NCBI GenBank assembly: GCA_026874595.1
Contig: JAPPUL010000084.1
Span: 124,001-188,000 of the forward strand
DNA from: Sipunculus nudus
Taxonomy: Eukaryota > Annelida > Sipuncula > Golfingiida > Sipunculidae
Direction: 5' to 3'
Length of the DNA: 64,000 bases
In this document: piece by piece, positions 17,193-26,639 of the stretch
Layout of the letters: each line of letters begins with the position of its first letter
Position numbering within the stretch: position 1 is the first letter of the stretch
Position numbers and translations under genes: made by a program
The notes under the pieces: model-generated
Told to the model about the DNA's origin: nothing
The model's database searches: none
The model's input: the letters and a program-made list of their open reading frames with translations, nothing else

Positions 17193-18431
17193 CTATTCCG
17201 CGTTGACGTCTTCTTCATGGAGAGACTTGATTATTTCGTTGTAGGAGATCGTCAGTTCCTCCCGGTCTTCGTCCGGCACCTCAAAGGCATCCAGACAGCG
17301 GGAAAAAACATCCCCGGCATCCAGATCATCGAGGGTTTCATCTTCCGCGATCGTACTGATCACCCGGTCCATGACACGCCGGTTTTTGATCCGCCGGATT
17401 TCCATGGCTGAGTCGGACATAGCTTCGTCGAGCATCTCGCGCAGATTACCGATGATATCGCTACCGGTGTATTCAATCTCAAGCCATGCTGCGCTTTCTT
17501 CCTTTTTAAGCTCCTCCAGTTTGGCATGGATATGATCAAGCGATCCGACAATGCGGACCAGCTCCTGAAAACACGGTACAGGGAATTCTTGGATATTTGG
17601 CGTTGTGCTGTTGAACTCTATGAGCACGACTTTCTTTTTCTGAGTCGCTTCGCCATAGCCCATCGGAATAGGCGAACCACAATAGCGTATGTGCTCCGCA
17701 TTGCCGACCGCCTGAGGAACGTGCAGATGCCCAAGGGCCAGATAATCGATTGACGAGGGGAACACCTCCTCACCGACATGCGCCAACGATCCCACGTAAA
17801 GCTCCCGGACACCATCACCGTCAACGGTCTTGCCGCCTGCCGTGAAGAGGTGTCCCATGGCAACGATGGGAATGCCATCATGTCCTGCGCTTTTGAATTC
17901 GGCTCGTTTCTGTTCGGCAATACCGCAGACATCCGCGTAATGGTTTTTCAGGCCTTCAACGAGCTTGGCGTTTTTGTCGTCGATGGTTTCTCCCGGCTCG
18001 ACCGTGCGGATATCCTTATCCCGTAAATAAGGCACAGCGCAGACAATGGCCTCCGGCGTGTCGTCTGCTTGAAGGACAAATACCTCATCCTCCAATGCTT
18101 CGGTCATGGAGCCGACCACATACACATTGAGCGCACGCAGTAGTTCCTTCGGAGCATTCAGAAAAGACGGTGAATCATGGTTCCCGGCAATGACCACAAC
18201 ATGACGACAGCAGGATGCCGCAACCCGGCAAAGGAAGCGATAGTAGAGCTCCTGTGCCCGGTTGCTGGGCGTGCTGGTATCAAACACATCACCGGCAACC
18301 AGCAGGGCATCGACCTTTTCATCTTCAATGGTCTGCGTCAGCCAATCCAGAAACGATGAGAACTCCTCATAGCGTTTCCGGCCGTAAAGGGAGCGACCTA
18401 AATGCCAGTCTGATGTGTGGAGGATTCTCAT
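17193..18431 (-). CDS. sbcD: Exonuclease subunit SbcD (Mre11-like nuclease)
   Basis: A 412-residue calcineurin-like phosphoesterase. Metal-binding motifs appear in order: HTSDWHLGRSLYGRKR (residues 5-20), LLVAGDVFDTSTPS, VVVIAGNHDSPSFLN, GHLFTAGG and LALGHLHVPQAV. It is the nuclease partner of SbcC. It overlaps the upstream ATPase gene by 4 bp (ATGA) and lies 11 bp before sbcC. The C-terminal capping region is complete, so the pair appears functional. Confidence 0.96.
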   Translation of the reverse strand: MRILHTSDWHLGRSLYGRKRYEEFSSFLDWLTQTIEDEKVDALLVAGDVFDTSTPSNRAQELYYRFLCRVAASCCRHVVVIAGNHDSPSFLNAPKELLRALNVYVVGSMTEALEDEVFVLQADDTPEAIVCAVPYLRDKDIRTVEPGETIDDKNAKLVEGLKNHYADVCGIAEQKRAEFKSAGHDGIPIVAMGHLFTAGGKTVDGDGVRELYVGSLAHVGEEVFPSSIDYLALGHLHVPQAVGNAEHIRYCGSPIPMGYGEATQKKKVVLIEFNSTTPNIQEFPVPCFQELVRIVGSLDHIHAKLEELKKEESAAWLEIEYTGSDIIGNLREMLDEAMSDSAMEIRRIKNRRVMDRVISTIAEDETLDDLDAGDVFSRCLDAFEVPDEDREELTISYNEIIKSLHEEDVNAE

Positions 18432-21013
18432 TGAACCTCCTGTATAGCTGGTGTCAAAGGTCTCTTTTTGAATTCAGCCTGCCAGTCTTTTAACGCGGTA
18501 AAGTCAGTTTCAAGCTCATCTGGTTCCGGCAGGGGAACTGGTGCTTCAAGCGGCTGCGAGTGTTCATACCTTGAATACTTGGTCATCAAATCGTCAAAAT
18601 ATTTGCAGTCGGCTTCTGATATCTTGGCCAGATTGCCGATTTTCCCCATCGTATTTATTGCCCGACGGTATCGTTGGACAACATCAGACATAAGTTCGTA
18701 CTCAACCATTCGCTCAAGAAGAATCCTGAACTCACTACAGAGAGATTTTGCTTCTGATTTGTAGGCATCAAAACCACTCTCATTAAACAACTTTTTCGCT
18801 CTGGGTAGCTCGCTGTAGATCAGGCTATTGAGGGCTTGTAATGGTTTCTGTGCTTGCAGAGGGGTATTCCCCGGTTCACCAGTTCCCCACGGCTCTTCAC
18901 GAATACAGATTATTTCAGGCTTTATGCTAACCTTTTTGGCATAATCCTGAACCATTGCCAGAAGTGATAATCTATGCGTGAAGATGATAACTTGCCGTTC
19001 GGAAGCGATAGCGCATAGACGTTGAACGACGGCCTCTTCGTAATTTTGATCAAGAGATGAAATCGGATCATCAAATACAAATGGAGCCGGATAGGTTCTG
19101 CCTGTAACATCAGCAAGAAACGCCGCAATTGATACGATGCGGTTCTCGCCTTCACTTAGAACTTCATTCAGGTTGTGGGCGGCCCCATCCAGCTGAAGGG
19201 TATGGAGGACCTTACCTTTTGAAACCTTGGATTTGATGAGCTTTACCTTGAGTCGAGACGCCCCTAAGGCTTTGAGCTCGTCGTTAAACCGCTGAACAAA
19301 AGCATCCGTAATAAGCGTCTCTGCCAACTCTCCCTTTTTCGTGGATAAGGCTCTGGAGTTGGTTTTCTTTTTGGCTTCCTGAAGACGTTCGAGTGACTGC
19401 AGGCGGTTTACCTCTTCCTGAATGGCTGTTTTCTGTTCAGCTAGCCACTTCTTTGCCTGGAGGTTCTTTAATTGAGCCTGCAGCTCAACGCGATTATCCT
19501 TTTTAGCATCTTCCTCGAATTTCTTGGCGCTGTCCTCATAGCCTTTTGAGATTTTTTGAATTCCTTCAATCCATTCAGAAGACTGGCTGGCGGCCCCCAA
19601 GGCATCTTCTGAGTCAAGTGATGGTACTTTTGATTTTCTGTCTTGAAGAGCAGTGACGGTATCATTAAGCGCCTTGACAATATCCTGATCCTCAATGCCA
19701 GCAGCATCGATTTTTGTTTTTAACGCCTCGGGACTGGGAATATCGGGCAGAGCATCGATAGCCTGTTTGGCCTCTCTGGCTGCTTCTGTAGCCTGTTTTT
19801 GTGTTTGACCTTTTATGTACGATTCAAAAGAGGTGAACCGTTGTTTGGCTTCCTCGGATAAAGGTTGATGGCAAAGTACACAAACAGAATCATCCTGAAC
19901 ATGGGGAAACTCTTGTCCAATGTATGCCACTTCTTCCGAATATTTTCGTGCGGCACTCCATAGCTCTTTCCAGATATCAGATCCAACACCTTCGAGTTTC
20001 GCACCACTGAAAACGTCTTTTGCCGCTGCTTCAGCGGTTGATTTCTTCAGAATGGATTTCTTTTTTGCTGCTATGATCCTTTTGCAATTCTCATCAGACA
20101 GTTGGCTTAGGTAAGTCTGTACATCCTTAACAAGGCCATCAGCGTGGCTTTTTTTAGTCCTGAATTGCTTCGCTTTGTCAGCGGGGGATGTCACAGAAAT
20201 TCTTTTTTGAAGATCCTCAATTTCTTTTTCATTTTCCGGTGAGAAAGAGCAATGGGACTCAACGTCATCAGTTATTGTTTTGGCGCTAAGTTTTTCAACC
20301 CAAGCCGCTCCGGTGGAGCCGAGGAGAGCATTTGGTATGCTCGGCATTTTTGACTTTAGTGTTCCGGCCTCTGCATCGAGTTTTGCCGCTACTTTTTCAC
20401 AGACATCAATTAGCCTGCTGAAAAATGACAAAACCGGAGGTTCATAGCTGACCTCGTCTTCGCTTCCCATAAACACCCGGCCAAACGAAGTATCAAAAAT
20501 ATCAACGGAACAAAGGTCGTCACACACTCCCGAGCCTGCCCATTCATGTTCCGCCGGGGTGCTGCTCTTAAGAAACGAGACCTTTGCTTTCTGTGCTGTA
20601 TCATCTGGTGAAAACACATTGTTGTGCAGTTGACCACGGATACAATCACGGGCTCCGCAAACATGCTTCAGGAGTCTGACATAGCCGGATTTACCGGAGC
20701 CGTTGTGGCCGTAAACCACAGCAACGTTGCTCTTGCCGAAATCGAGTGGTGTTCGAGGAGCCAGCTTGTTTACCCCGGCAACCTCGCTGATGGAACATAA
20801 ACGAATTTCTTCGGAATCATGCGCATCAAAAGCCCCAGCGGGGATGCTGCAATCGACATCCGGAAACTCATTATTAGCTTCCTGCTGACATAATATCGCC
20901 AGATCAGAAATGGCTGCATCATTCAGATTACCGGATTCAAGTAAGCGTTTTGCGGCGATTTGGAGCCACTTTGGTCGTTGTGTTAACCATTCCGTTGTTG
21001 TTGAAGAAACCAT
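18428..21013 (-). CDS. SMC-like AAA ATPase with zinc-hook motif (RloC/AAA_13-like)
   Basis: An 861-residue ABC/SMC-type ATPase. Walker A GHNGSGKSG is at about residues 102-110. Long coiled coils follow, with a CVLCHQPL zinc-hook-like motif near residue 378. The ABC signature-like LSEGENRI is at about 618 and Walker B FVFDDPISSLD at about 647. After the ATPase, a helical C-terminal domain of about 170 residues contains R-I-L-L-E (about 762) and Y-E-H-S (about 816). Zinc hook plus ATPase plus C-terminal domain is the layout of RloC, a tRNA anticodon nuclease linked to restriction systems. Whether the C-terminal domain is that nuclease is unproven. It may instead be a general AAA_13 defence ATPase. 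It overlaps sbcD. Confidence 0.75.
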   Translation of the reverse strand: MVSSTTTEWLTQRPKWLQIAAKRLLESGNLNDAAISDLAILCQQEANNEFPDVDCSIPAGAFDAHDSEEIRLCSISEVAGVNKLAPRTPLDFGKSNVAVVYGHNGSGKSGYVRLLKHVCGARDCIRGQLHNNVFSPDDTAQKAKVSFLKSSTPAEHEWAGSGVCDDLCSVDIFDTSFGRVFMGSEDEVSYEPPVLSFFSRLIDVCEKVAAKLDAEAGTLKSKMPSIPNALLGSTGAAWVEKLSAKTITDDVESHCSFSPENEKEIEDLQKRISVTSPADKAKQFRTKKSHADGLVKDVQTYLSQLSDENCKRIIAAKKKSILKKSTAEAAAKDVFSGAKLEGVGSDIWKELWSAARKYSEEVAYIGQEFPHVQDDSVCVLCHQPLSEEAKQRFTSFESYIKGQTQKQATEAAREAKQAIDALPDIPSPEALKTKIDAAGIEDQDIVKALNDTVTALQDRKSKVPSLDSEDALGAASQSSEWIEGIQKISKGYEDSAKKFEEDAKKDNRVELQAQLKNLQAKKWLAEQKTAIQEEVNRLQSLERLQEAKKKTNSRALSTKKGELAETLITDAFVQRFNDELKALGASRLKVKLIKSKVSKGKVLHTLQLDGAAHNLNEVLSEGENRIVSIAAFLADVTGRTYPAPFVFDDPISSLDQNYEEAVVQRLCAIASERQVIIFTHRLSLLAMVQDYAKKVSIKPEIICIREEPWGTGEPGNTPLQAQKPLQALNSLIYSELPRAKKLFNESGFDAYKSEAKSLCSEFRILLERMVEYELMSDVVQRYRRAINTMGKIGNLAKISEADCKYFDDLMTKYSRYEHSQPLEAPVPLPEPDELETDFTALKDWQAEFKKRPLTPAIQEVQ

Positions 21014-21033
21014 CTGCCCATTCTCCCTTTAGA

Positions 21034-24030
21034 TTAAACGTACTTCCCTGAAAAGTCCTCGAACGCATTGGTCACGGCGAACTCAACCTCTTTGCCCAGA
21101 GCTTTGAAGTGTTCCTTGCCGCATGCGATTTTGGCTTTTTCAGTTGGGCGGAGAGCATCGGTGAATAAGGTGCTTTTGGTCTCAACAACAAAGTAGAGTT
21201 TTTCTTTGCCATCCACCTCAATCAATACAGCCCAGTCCGGGTTGTAGGTGCCCAGAGGCGTGTCAATTTTGAACCAGTCCGGGAGCTTGGCGTAAAGCTT
21301 GATGTCATCGCTTCGTTCAAAGGCAGTGGCAAACTCCAACTCTACATCAGAATCGTAAACCACATGGTCAAAGACCGACTTCTGGCTTTCGACCATGTTT
21401 TTCTGCAGGTAGCCAAACAGCTCGTTATCGCTGAATAGTTCCTGAGCATAAAAATGGTCATCACCGATCTTGTGATACTTAATCCCGTCCACCACAAAGA
21501 GGCGCATCTGGTGCTGGATGATGGTCGATACCTGCTCGATGAATTTCTGGGGGTTGTTTTTGAATGACTCCAGACGACCGCTGTCGTTGATAATCTTAAC
21601 GATTGTCCGGCGGGTCAGATTAGTTTCGTTTTGCAGATAAGTGATCAGATCCGGGAGTTCGAAAGATCGTGACTCATAAACACTGGCTGTTTCCTGAACC
21701 TGTTCTGCGTGAACGCCGCCACGGTCAATCTCGGCTTTGGCCTTCCGGTAAATAAACCTGGCTTTGCCCACCTGCAGATTCGCTTTGATCTCTTCAGCGC
21801 ATTTTGTGGCAAGTGCCTCCACATCAAAATCCACTCTGAATGTGGTCTTGTATTTGATCCGCTCCCAAAGCTCTTTGAACTCCGGACTTAAAAATACGGC
21901 TTTATTCAGCGACACCTTTTTCTTGTCGTCACGGTTCTTGATATTGAGATTGCCGGAAACTTTCTTCAGCACCGCAGCAATTTGCGGGGCTTGTTCTTTG
22001 AATTCCTCTGGCAGTTCCAGCTCACCACTTTTCAGGGCAGCCTTTAAGGAGTCTTGAACTTTGCCTTTGGTATCAATGTAACCAGTGGTTTTCAGGTGAT
22101 CCCAGAGCTTCTTGGAAGCATCGACTCCAAGGTATTCATTGTTGTAGTCGTCAACCGGAACAACGATGTTGGCAAACAGGTGCTCTTCAACCACGCCGAA
22201 TTTAATGCCTTCTTCCTGCTCAATCTCTTTCTGGAGCTGTTCGGCAAATTTTTCATAGGATTCGTTGGCCATAACCGTGAGGGTGTTGACCTCAAACCCG
22301 TGAACGCGCTCACCATCCTGATTCACACATATACGAAGACCACGGCCGATTTCCTGCCGTTTCTTGATAACTGAATTGGTTTCGTTGAGCGTACAGATCT
22401 GGAAGACATTGGGGTTGTCCCAGCCTTCTTTCAGAGCGGAGTGTGAGAAGATGAACTTAAGCTTTGAGTCAAAGCTGAGCAGCTTCTCCTTCTCTTTCAT
22501 GATCAGGTTGTAGGCACTCTCGTCCGCTGCTGTGTTTCCGGAGGCATCCTTTAACATTTCGTTGCCGGTCGCGTCTTTCTTTTTATCGACGGCAAAGTAT
22601 CCGTTATGCACACCGGCGGCCACGGTATCGAGATCGGCCCCTTCAAAAAGGGTGCTGTATTTTGGTTTGCGAATTGCCCGGGCATACTCTTCTTCAAACA
22701 TCAGAGCGAATTTGCCCTTTTGGGGATTGCCGTCCTCGTCGTACCAGCGGTAATTGGCCACCTTGTCGATGAAGAACAGGCTGAGGACCTTAATGCCCTG
22801 AGGACGCAGGCGCATCTCTTTATCCAGATGCTCCTCAATGGTCTTGCGGATCTGCAGGCGTTTGTATTCATCCGGATCGACTTCACCGATGGCCTGACCC
22901 AGCTTCAGGATTTCCGGCTTGCTGGTGAAGCTGATGTATTCGTTGCCTTTTTCGCAGTAGATATCTTCGATGATGTAGCCATCGTAAATGTCACGGCCAC
23001 CGCTATATTTTGCATCCAACAGATCAGCGCCGCTTGAGACCACCACGGCTTTTCGTTTGATGTTGCCGTTCTTCATGCGGCAATCGATTTCGATTTTAGC
23101 GGTGATCGGGCTCTTTTTGTTGTTTACGCTCAGGAGCTTTATATAAGCTTTGTTATGGCCGTCTTTGACTTCAACTCCGGCAACTTCAATCTGTTTAACC
23201 AGCTTCTGTTCATAGGCATCAACCGAATCCAGCTTGTAAAGCATGTGGTGCTTGTCTACATGGGTGGCGGAGTAACGCAGGGTGCAGAGTGGATTGAGCG
23301 AGGCAATCGCCTCTTTACTCTTTGACGTGGTATCCACACTCTGAGGCTCATCTACAATGACAATCGGGTTGGTTTCCTGAATGTATTCAATGGGCTTGGC
23401 CCCGGTCATTCGGTCATGGGAACGGTGGATAATGTTAGCCTTGTTCTCCTTTTCCGGATCAGTGAAGCTTTTTCGGAAAGCATCAATATTGATCACCATG
23501 ATCTGGATGTCCGGACTGGTGGCAAAGTTTCTCACGTCGGAAAGCTTGCTGGAGTCGTAAACAAACGCATCAAAAGTCACATTTTCATAGAGCTCTTTAA
23601 AGTGCTCGGCGGTAATCTCTAATGACTTGGCAACGCCTTCCTTGATGGCAATGGACGGCACCACAATGATGAATTTGGTGAAGCCGTAGAGCCGGTTCAT
23701 TTCAAAGATGGAGCGCAGGTAGACATAGGTCTTTCCGGTTCCGGTCTCCATCTCCACGGTAAAATCCATGGAGTCCATTTTTTCGGAAGGAGCCAGCCCA
23801 TTCTGCAGCTGTATCTTGCGAATGTTTTTGTGGATGTCCTCAGGGAGCAGCTTTAAGCGGTTTCCAATACCCAGATTGTTTTCCATGCCGGGAATGACCT
23901 GCTGGGTCGTGTACTGCAAAGGAGCCACGGTAAAATTAGTCTGGCAAATCTCCTGACCTTCAAACACCCCGGCAACGGATTCTATGGCCTGTTTTTGGAA
24001 GTCCAGATTCGGATCAAATTGTATCTTCAT
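21034..24030 (-). CDS. res: Type III restriction enzyme, Res (helicase-nuclease) subunit
   Basis: A 998-residue Res subunit. Walker A METGTGKTYVYLR is at about 93-105, the DEAD-like box IVIVDEPQS near 228, and the motif VI region VIKKRQEIGRGLRI near 560. A C-terminal PD-(D/E)XK nuclease follows: YNPDWAVLIEVDG...YFVVETKS near 930-950. With Mod it forms an ATP-dependent restriction complex that needs two inversely oriented unmodified sites. It starts one base after the mod stop. All catalytic motifs are intact and the length is typical. Confidence 0.95.
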   Translation of the reverse strand: MKIQFDPNLDFQKQAIESVAGVFEGQEICQTNFTVAPLQYTTQQVIPGMENNLGIGNRLKLLPEDIHKNIRKIQLQNGLAPSEKMDSMDFTVEMETGTGKTYVYLRSIFEMNRLYGFTKFIIVVPSIAIKEGVAKSLEITAEHFKELYENVTFDAFVYDSSKLSDVRNFATSPDIQIMVINIDAFRKSFTDPEKENKANIIHRSHDRMTGAKPIEYIQETNPIVIVDEPQSVDTTSKSKEAIASLNPLCTLRYSATHVDKHHMLYKLDSVDAYEQKLVKQIEVAGVEVKDGHNKAYIKLLSVNNKKSPITAKIEIDCRMKNGNIKRKAVVVSSGADLLDAKYSGGRDIYDGYIIEDIYCEKGNEYISFTSKPEILKLGQAIGEVDPDEYKRLQIRKTIEEHLDKEMRLRPQGIKVLSLFFIDKVANYRWYDEDGNPQKGKFALMFEEEYARAIRKPKYSTLFEGADLDTVAAGVHNGYFAVDKKKDATGNEMLKDASGNTAADESAYNLIMKEKEKLLSFDSKLKFIFSHSALKEGWDNPNVFQICTLNETNSVIKKRQEIGRGLRICVNQDGERVHGFEVNTLTVMANESYEKFAEQLQKEIEQEEGIKFGVVEEHLFANIVVPVDDYNNEYLGVDASKKLWDHLKTTGYIDTKGKVQDSLKAALKSGELELPEEFKEQAPQIAAVLKKVSGNLNIKNRDDKKKVSLNKAVFLSPEFKELWERIKYKTTFRVDFDVEALATKCAEEIKANLQVGKARFIYRKAKAEIDRGGVHAEQVQETASVYESRSFELPDLITYLQNETNLTRRTIVKIINDSGRLESFKNNPQKFIEQVSTIIQHQMRLFVVDGIKYHKIGDDHFYAQELFSDNELFGYLQKNMVESQKSVFDHVVYDSDVELEFATAFERSDDIKLYAKLPDWFKIDTPLGTYNPDWAVLIEVDGKEKLYFVVETKSTLFTDALRPTEKAKIACGKEHFKALGKEVEFAVTNAFEDFSGKYV

Positions 24031-24031
24031 C

Positions 24032-25870
24032 TTACAAGCTCCTTACATCGACAATGCCAGCCTGTTTGAGAATCTGAACCGCATTGGTTTTGACCACATC
24101 ATCTTTGAACCCGGAGTCCTTGAATACCACGCGCATGATTTCCGGATTGAGTTCATCCTTCAGCTTGGCAATGCCTTCCACCACGTCGAGAGAGATGGCA
24201 TCCGATAGGCAAATGATGAGTGCCCCCATACCAATATCGAATACCTTTTGTCCGGCGATGGCGTGTTCGGTGATGGGCAAAGTCAGGTCGAGGCCATACT
24301 TGAGCAGTATCTCGTAAAGGACATCTTCCTCACGGCGGTCGGTTTTGATATTGGAAATAAAGTCTTCGAGGGTGCGCTCCGTCAGGTCAAAGTCGACTTC
24401 CCATGGTTTGATATTGGTGGAGTCAAGCTTGAATACCTTGAAGCCAAGGTCACCGTCGTAATCGGGATTTTCTTCTTTGATTTTGGCAGCAGCGCGGCGG
24501 ATGCGTTCTTTGCTTATTTCGGCGATGGTTTTGTAGCCTGCTTTGAAGGCATCTGATTTTTCATCACAGATTTCAGGAAGCTGAACTAAAACATAATTTC
24601 GAGTCCCACCATCTTCAATATTTTGCGAAAAAACTGCGTGTGCAGTCGTAGCAGAACCAGCAAAAAAATCTAAAACCAGAAAGTCTTTTTCTGCTTCGAA
24701 TAGCTGGGTAATTTTTTTTACCAGCATAGTGGGTTTAGGAGTATCAAAAGGTGAGTTCCCACCAAATAAATCTTTCATTTCAGCATTAGCTTGCCGAGTA
24801 GTTCCAGAGCTATCATCAGCCCAAACATTCTCTGGGGTTCTTCCATCTAGATCAGCTAAATATATTTTCCTAATAATCCGGTCTTCATTTGGACTAAAGA
24901 AAATTTCCCCTGTCGATATTTTTTTCTTAACTTCCGTTTCACTCCATCTCCAACCATTTTGTGGTGGTTCGATGACTTTTCCAGAAGGTGTTACAATTTC
25001 ATATCGCAACGTTTCTCTTAAGTTGGGGCTTCTTACATCACCACTGCGCCAATCGCCCTTCGGGTCATTATCAGGGTTTGAGTAATTCTTATTATCTTCT
25101 TCTGTTCTTGGTAACCTAAATTTTTTTAGCACCTCTGATTTTTTGTATATAACCAAAGAGTTGTAATTCCTTGAAAAGTGAGGCTCATCGTTTTTGCTTT
25201 GCTGAGTATGTTTCCACGCAACGTTTGCAATAAAGTTTTCCTCTCCAAAAATCTCATCACACATTTTTCGAAGATTAGGCAACTCATTGTCATCTATTGA
25301 AATAAAGATAGCTCCATCATCTTTCAGCAGATTCCTCGCAAGCTTCAGACGTGGATACATCATATTCAACCAATCAGTATGATAGCGTCCGCTGGTTTCT
25401 GGGTTGTTTGAAATATTACGCCCCTCACCATCTACCTGACCGGTAATTTCCTTATAGTTCTTGATGTTATCCTTGAAATTGTCTTTATAAACAAAGTCCT
25501 TGCCGGTGTTGTATGGCGGATCGATGTAGATCATCTTCACTTTTTTGTGATAACTCTTCTGCAGGAGCTTGAGCACTTCAAGGTTGTCGCCTTCAATGAA
25601 AATGTTCTGGGTAGAATCCCAATCCACCGACTCTTCCTTGCATGGGCGCAACGTGCCGGTGCTGGGTGTCTGGGCGATCATCCGGGCTTTGCTCTTGCCG
25701 TTCCATGTAAAGCTGTAGCGTTCATCGCGGTCTTCCACAAACGTGCCGAGCACTTCCTTCAGTGCCTCGAAGTCGACCTTGCCCTCGGTGAAGGCTTCCG
25801 GAAACAGCTCCTTCAGCTTGCCAACGTTTTCGGCTACGATGTCCATTGTTTTACCATCCATTTTTTCCAT
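24032..25870 (-). CDS. mod: Type III restriction-modification methyltransferase, Mod subunit
   Basis: A 612-residue beta-class N6-adenine methyltransferase. The catalytic IDPPYNTGKDFVYKDNF lies near residue 117 and the SAM-binding LDFFAGSATTAHAVF near residue 400, the order expected for type III Mod. The roughly 280 residues between them form the target recognition domain. The start at 25,870 (M-E-K-M-D-G) is chosen because AGAGAGGT precedes it; a longer frame to 25,924 would overlap the upstream gene. The middle of the gene (about 24,570-25,500) is much more AT-rich than its ends, which suggests replacement of the recognition domain. Confidence 0.95.
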   Translation of the reverse strand: MEKMDGKTMDIVAENVGKLKELFPEAFTEGKVDFEALKEVLGTFVEDRDERYSFTWNGKSKARMIAQTPSTGTLRPCKEESVDWDSTQNIFIEGDNLEVLKLLQKSYHKKVKMIYIDPPYNTGKDFVYKDNFKDNIKNYKEITGQVDGEGRNISNNPETSGRYHTDWLNMMYPRLKLARNLLKDDGAIFISIDDNELPNLRKMCDEIFGEENFIANVAWKHTQQSKNDEPHFSRNYNSLVIYKKSEVLKKFRLPRTEEDNKNYSNPDNDPKGDWRSGDVRSPNLRETLRYEIVTPSGKVIEPPQNGWRWSETEVKKKISTGEIFFSPNEDRIIRKIYLADLDGRTPENVWADDSSGTTRQANAEMKDLFGGNSPFDTPKPTMLVKKITQLFEAEKDFLVLDFFAGSATTAHAVFSQNIEDGGTRNYVLVQLPEICDEKSDAFKAGYKTIAEISKERIRRAAAKIKEENPDYDGDLGFKVFKLDSTNIKPWEVDFDLTERTLEDFISNIKTDRREEDVLYEILLKYGLDLTLPITEHAIAGQKVFDIGMGALIICLSDAISLDVVEGIAKLKDELNPEIMRVVFKDSGFKDDVVKTNAVQILKQAGIVDVRSL

Positions 25871-25886
25871 GATTAAACCTCTCTTA

Positions 25887-26639
25887 TTACAGGCTCGCAG
25901 CCAGTTGCTTGAGCTCTTGTTCAAATTTCTTGATTTGTGTATTCAGCTCTACCTGCCGGTTAAAAGCCGCTTTCTTCAGCTGCCCGCGCAGCTCCGATAT
26001 TCTTGATTCAATTTCCCGGCACCTTGTTAACCGTTCCAGCCGGTCGACCGCTTTGCCGATCGTAAAGGTCCCGGACAACACCGAACATTCGTATCCGGTA
26101 AAGCGATCCGTCCAGGCATTGTATAAAGTACCGTAGGTCTGAAGCGGCATACTGTCCCACGCAAGTGATGCGACAAAGGCAGCTTCTTGGGTCTTGAATG
26201 CCTCGCTATTCATCCAGTTGGTGGTATAAAAACGCTCGGCAACAAAAGCTCCATGTTCTGCCTGACTAAACCGCTTGGGAGCGATGCTCAGGGCTATATC
26301 TCCGCTTTCGGTATAGAAGCCCAGCATCAATGGATACGGAATGACCCGGTGGATAATTTCTGCGATTCGTTTGTGGCCTTTCTGGGAATTCATTTCGACC
26401 TGCAGAACCGCCACCTCAAGGTATTCCCGTTCATTGTCCCTGTAGGGCAGAACCGGACAGGTTGAGGGCTTCAGGGTGTATTCCCAATACACGTTCTTTA
26501 CGTTTTCCCGAAACAGCTTTTTATCGCTGGCGACAAGTTCACCACTTTCAAGAAACTGCTTTTTAGGAACCCGTTTGCCCAGTAGAGCCGCCTCCGGAAA
26601 GGAGATGGCATTCCAGATAATTTCAATTGCCTTATTCAT
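25887..26639 (-). CDS. DUF4391-domain protein of the type III RM locus
   Basis: A 250-residue protein starting M-N-K-A-I-E-I-I-W-N-A. It matches the DUF4391 pattern seen beside Mod/Res and helicase genes: ALLGKRVPKKQFLE near the N-terminus, then WEYTLKPSTCPVLPYRD and VAVLQVEMN. It ends in a coiled coil of about 45 residues (ESRISELRGQLKKAAFNRQV). The biochemical role is unknown; a scaffold or accessory factor for the helicase-Mod complex is possible. The start overlaps the helicase stop by 8 bp, so the genes are translationally coupled. Confidence 0.75.
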   Translation of the reverse strand: MNKAIEIIWNAISFPEAALLGKRVPKKQFLESGELVASDKKLFRENVKNVYWEYTLKPSTCPVLPYRDNEREYLEVAVLQVEMNSQKGHKRIAEIIHRVIPYPLMLGFYTESGDIALSIAPKRFSQAEHGAFVAERFYTTNWMNSEAFKTQEAAFVASLAWDSMPLQTYGTLYNAWTDRFTGYECSVLSGTFTIGKAVDRLERLTRCREIESRISELRGQLKKAAFNRQVELNTQIKKFEQELKQLAASL

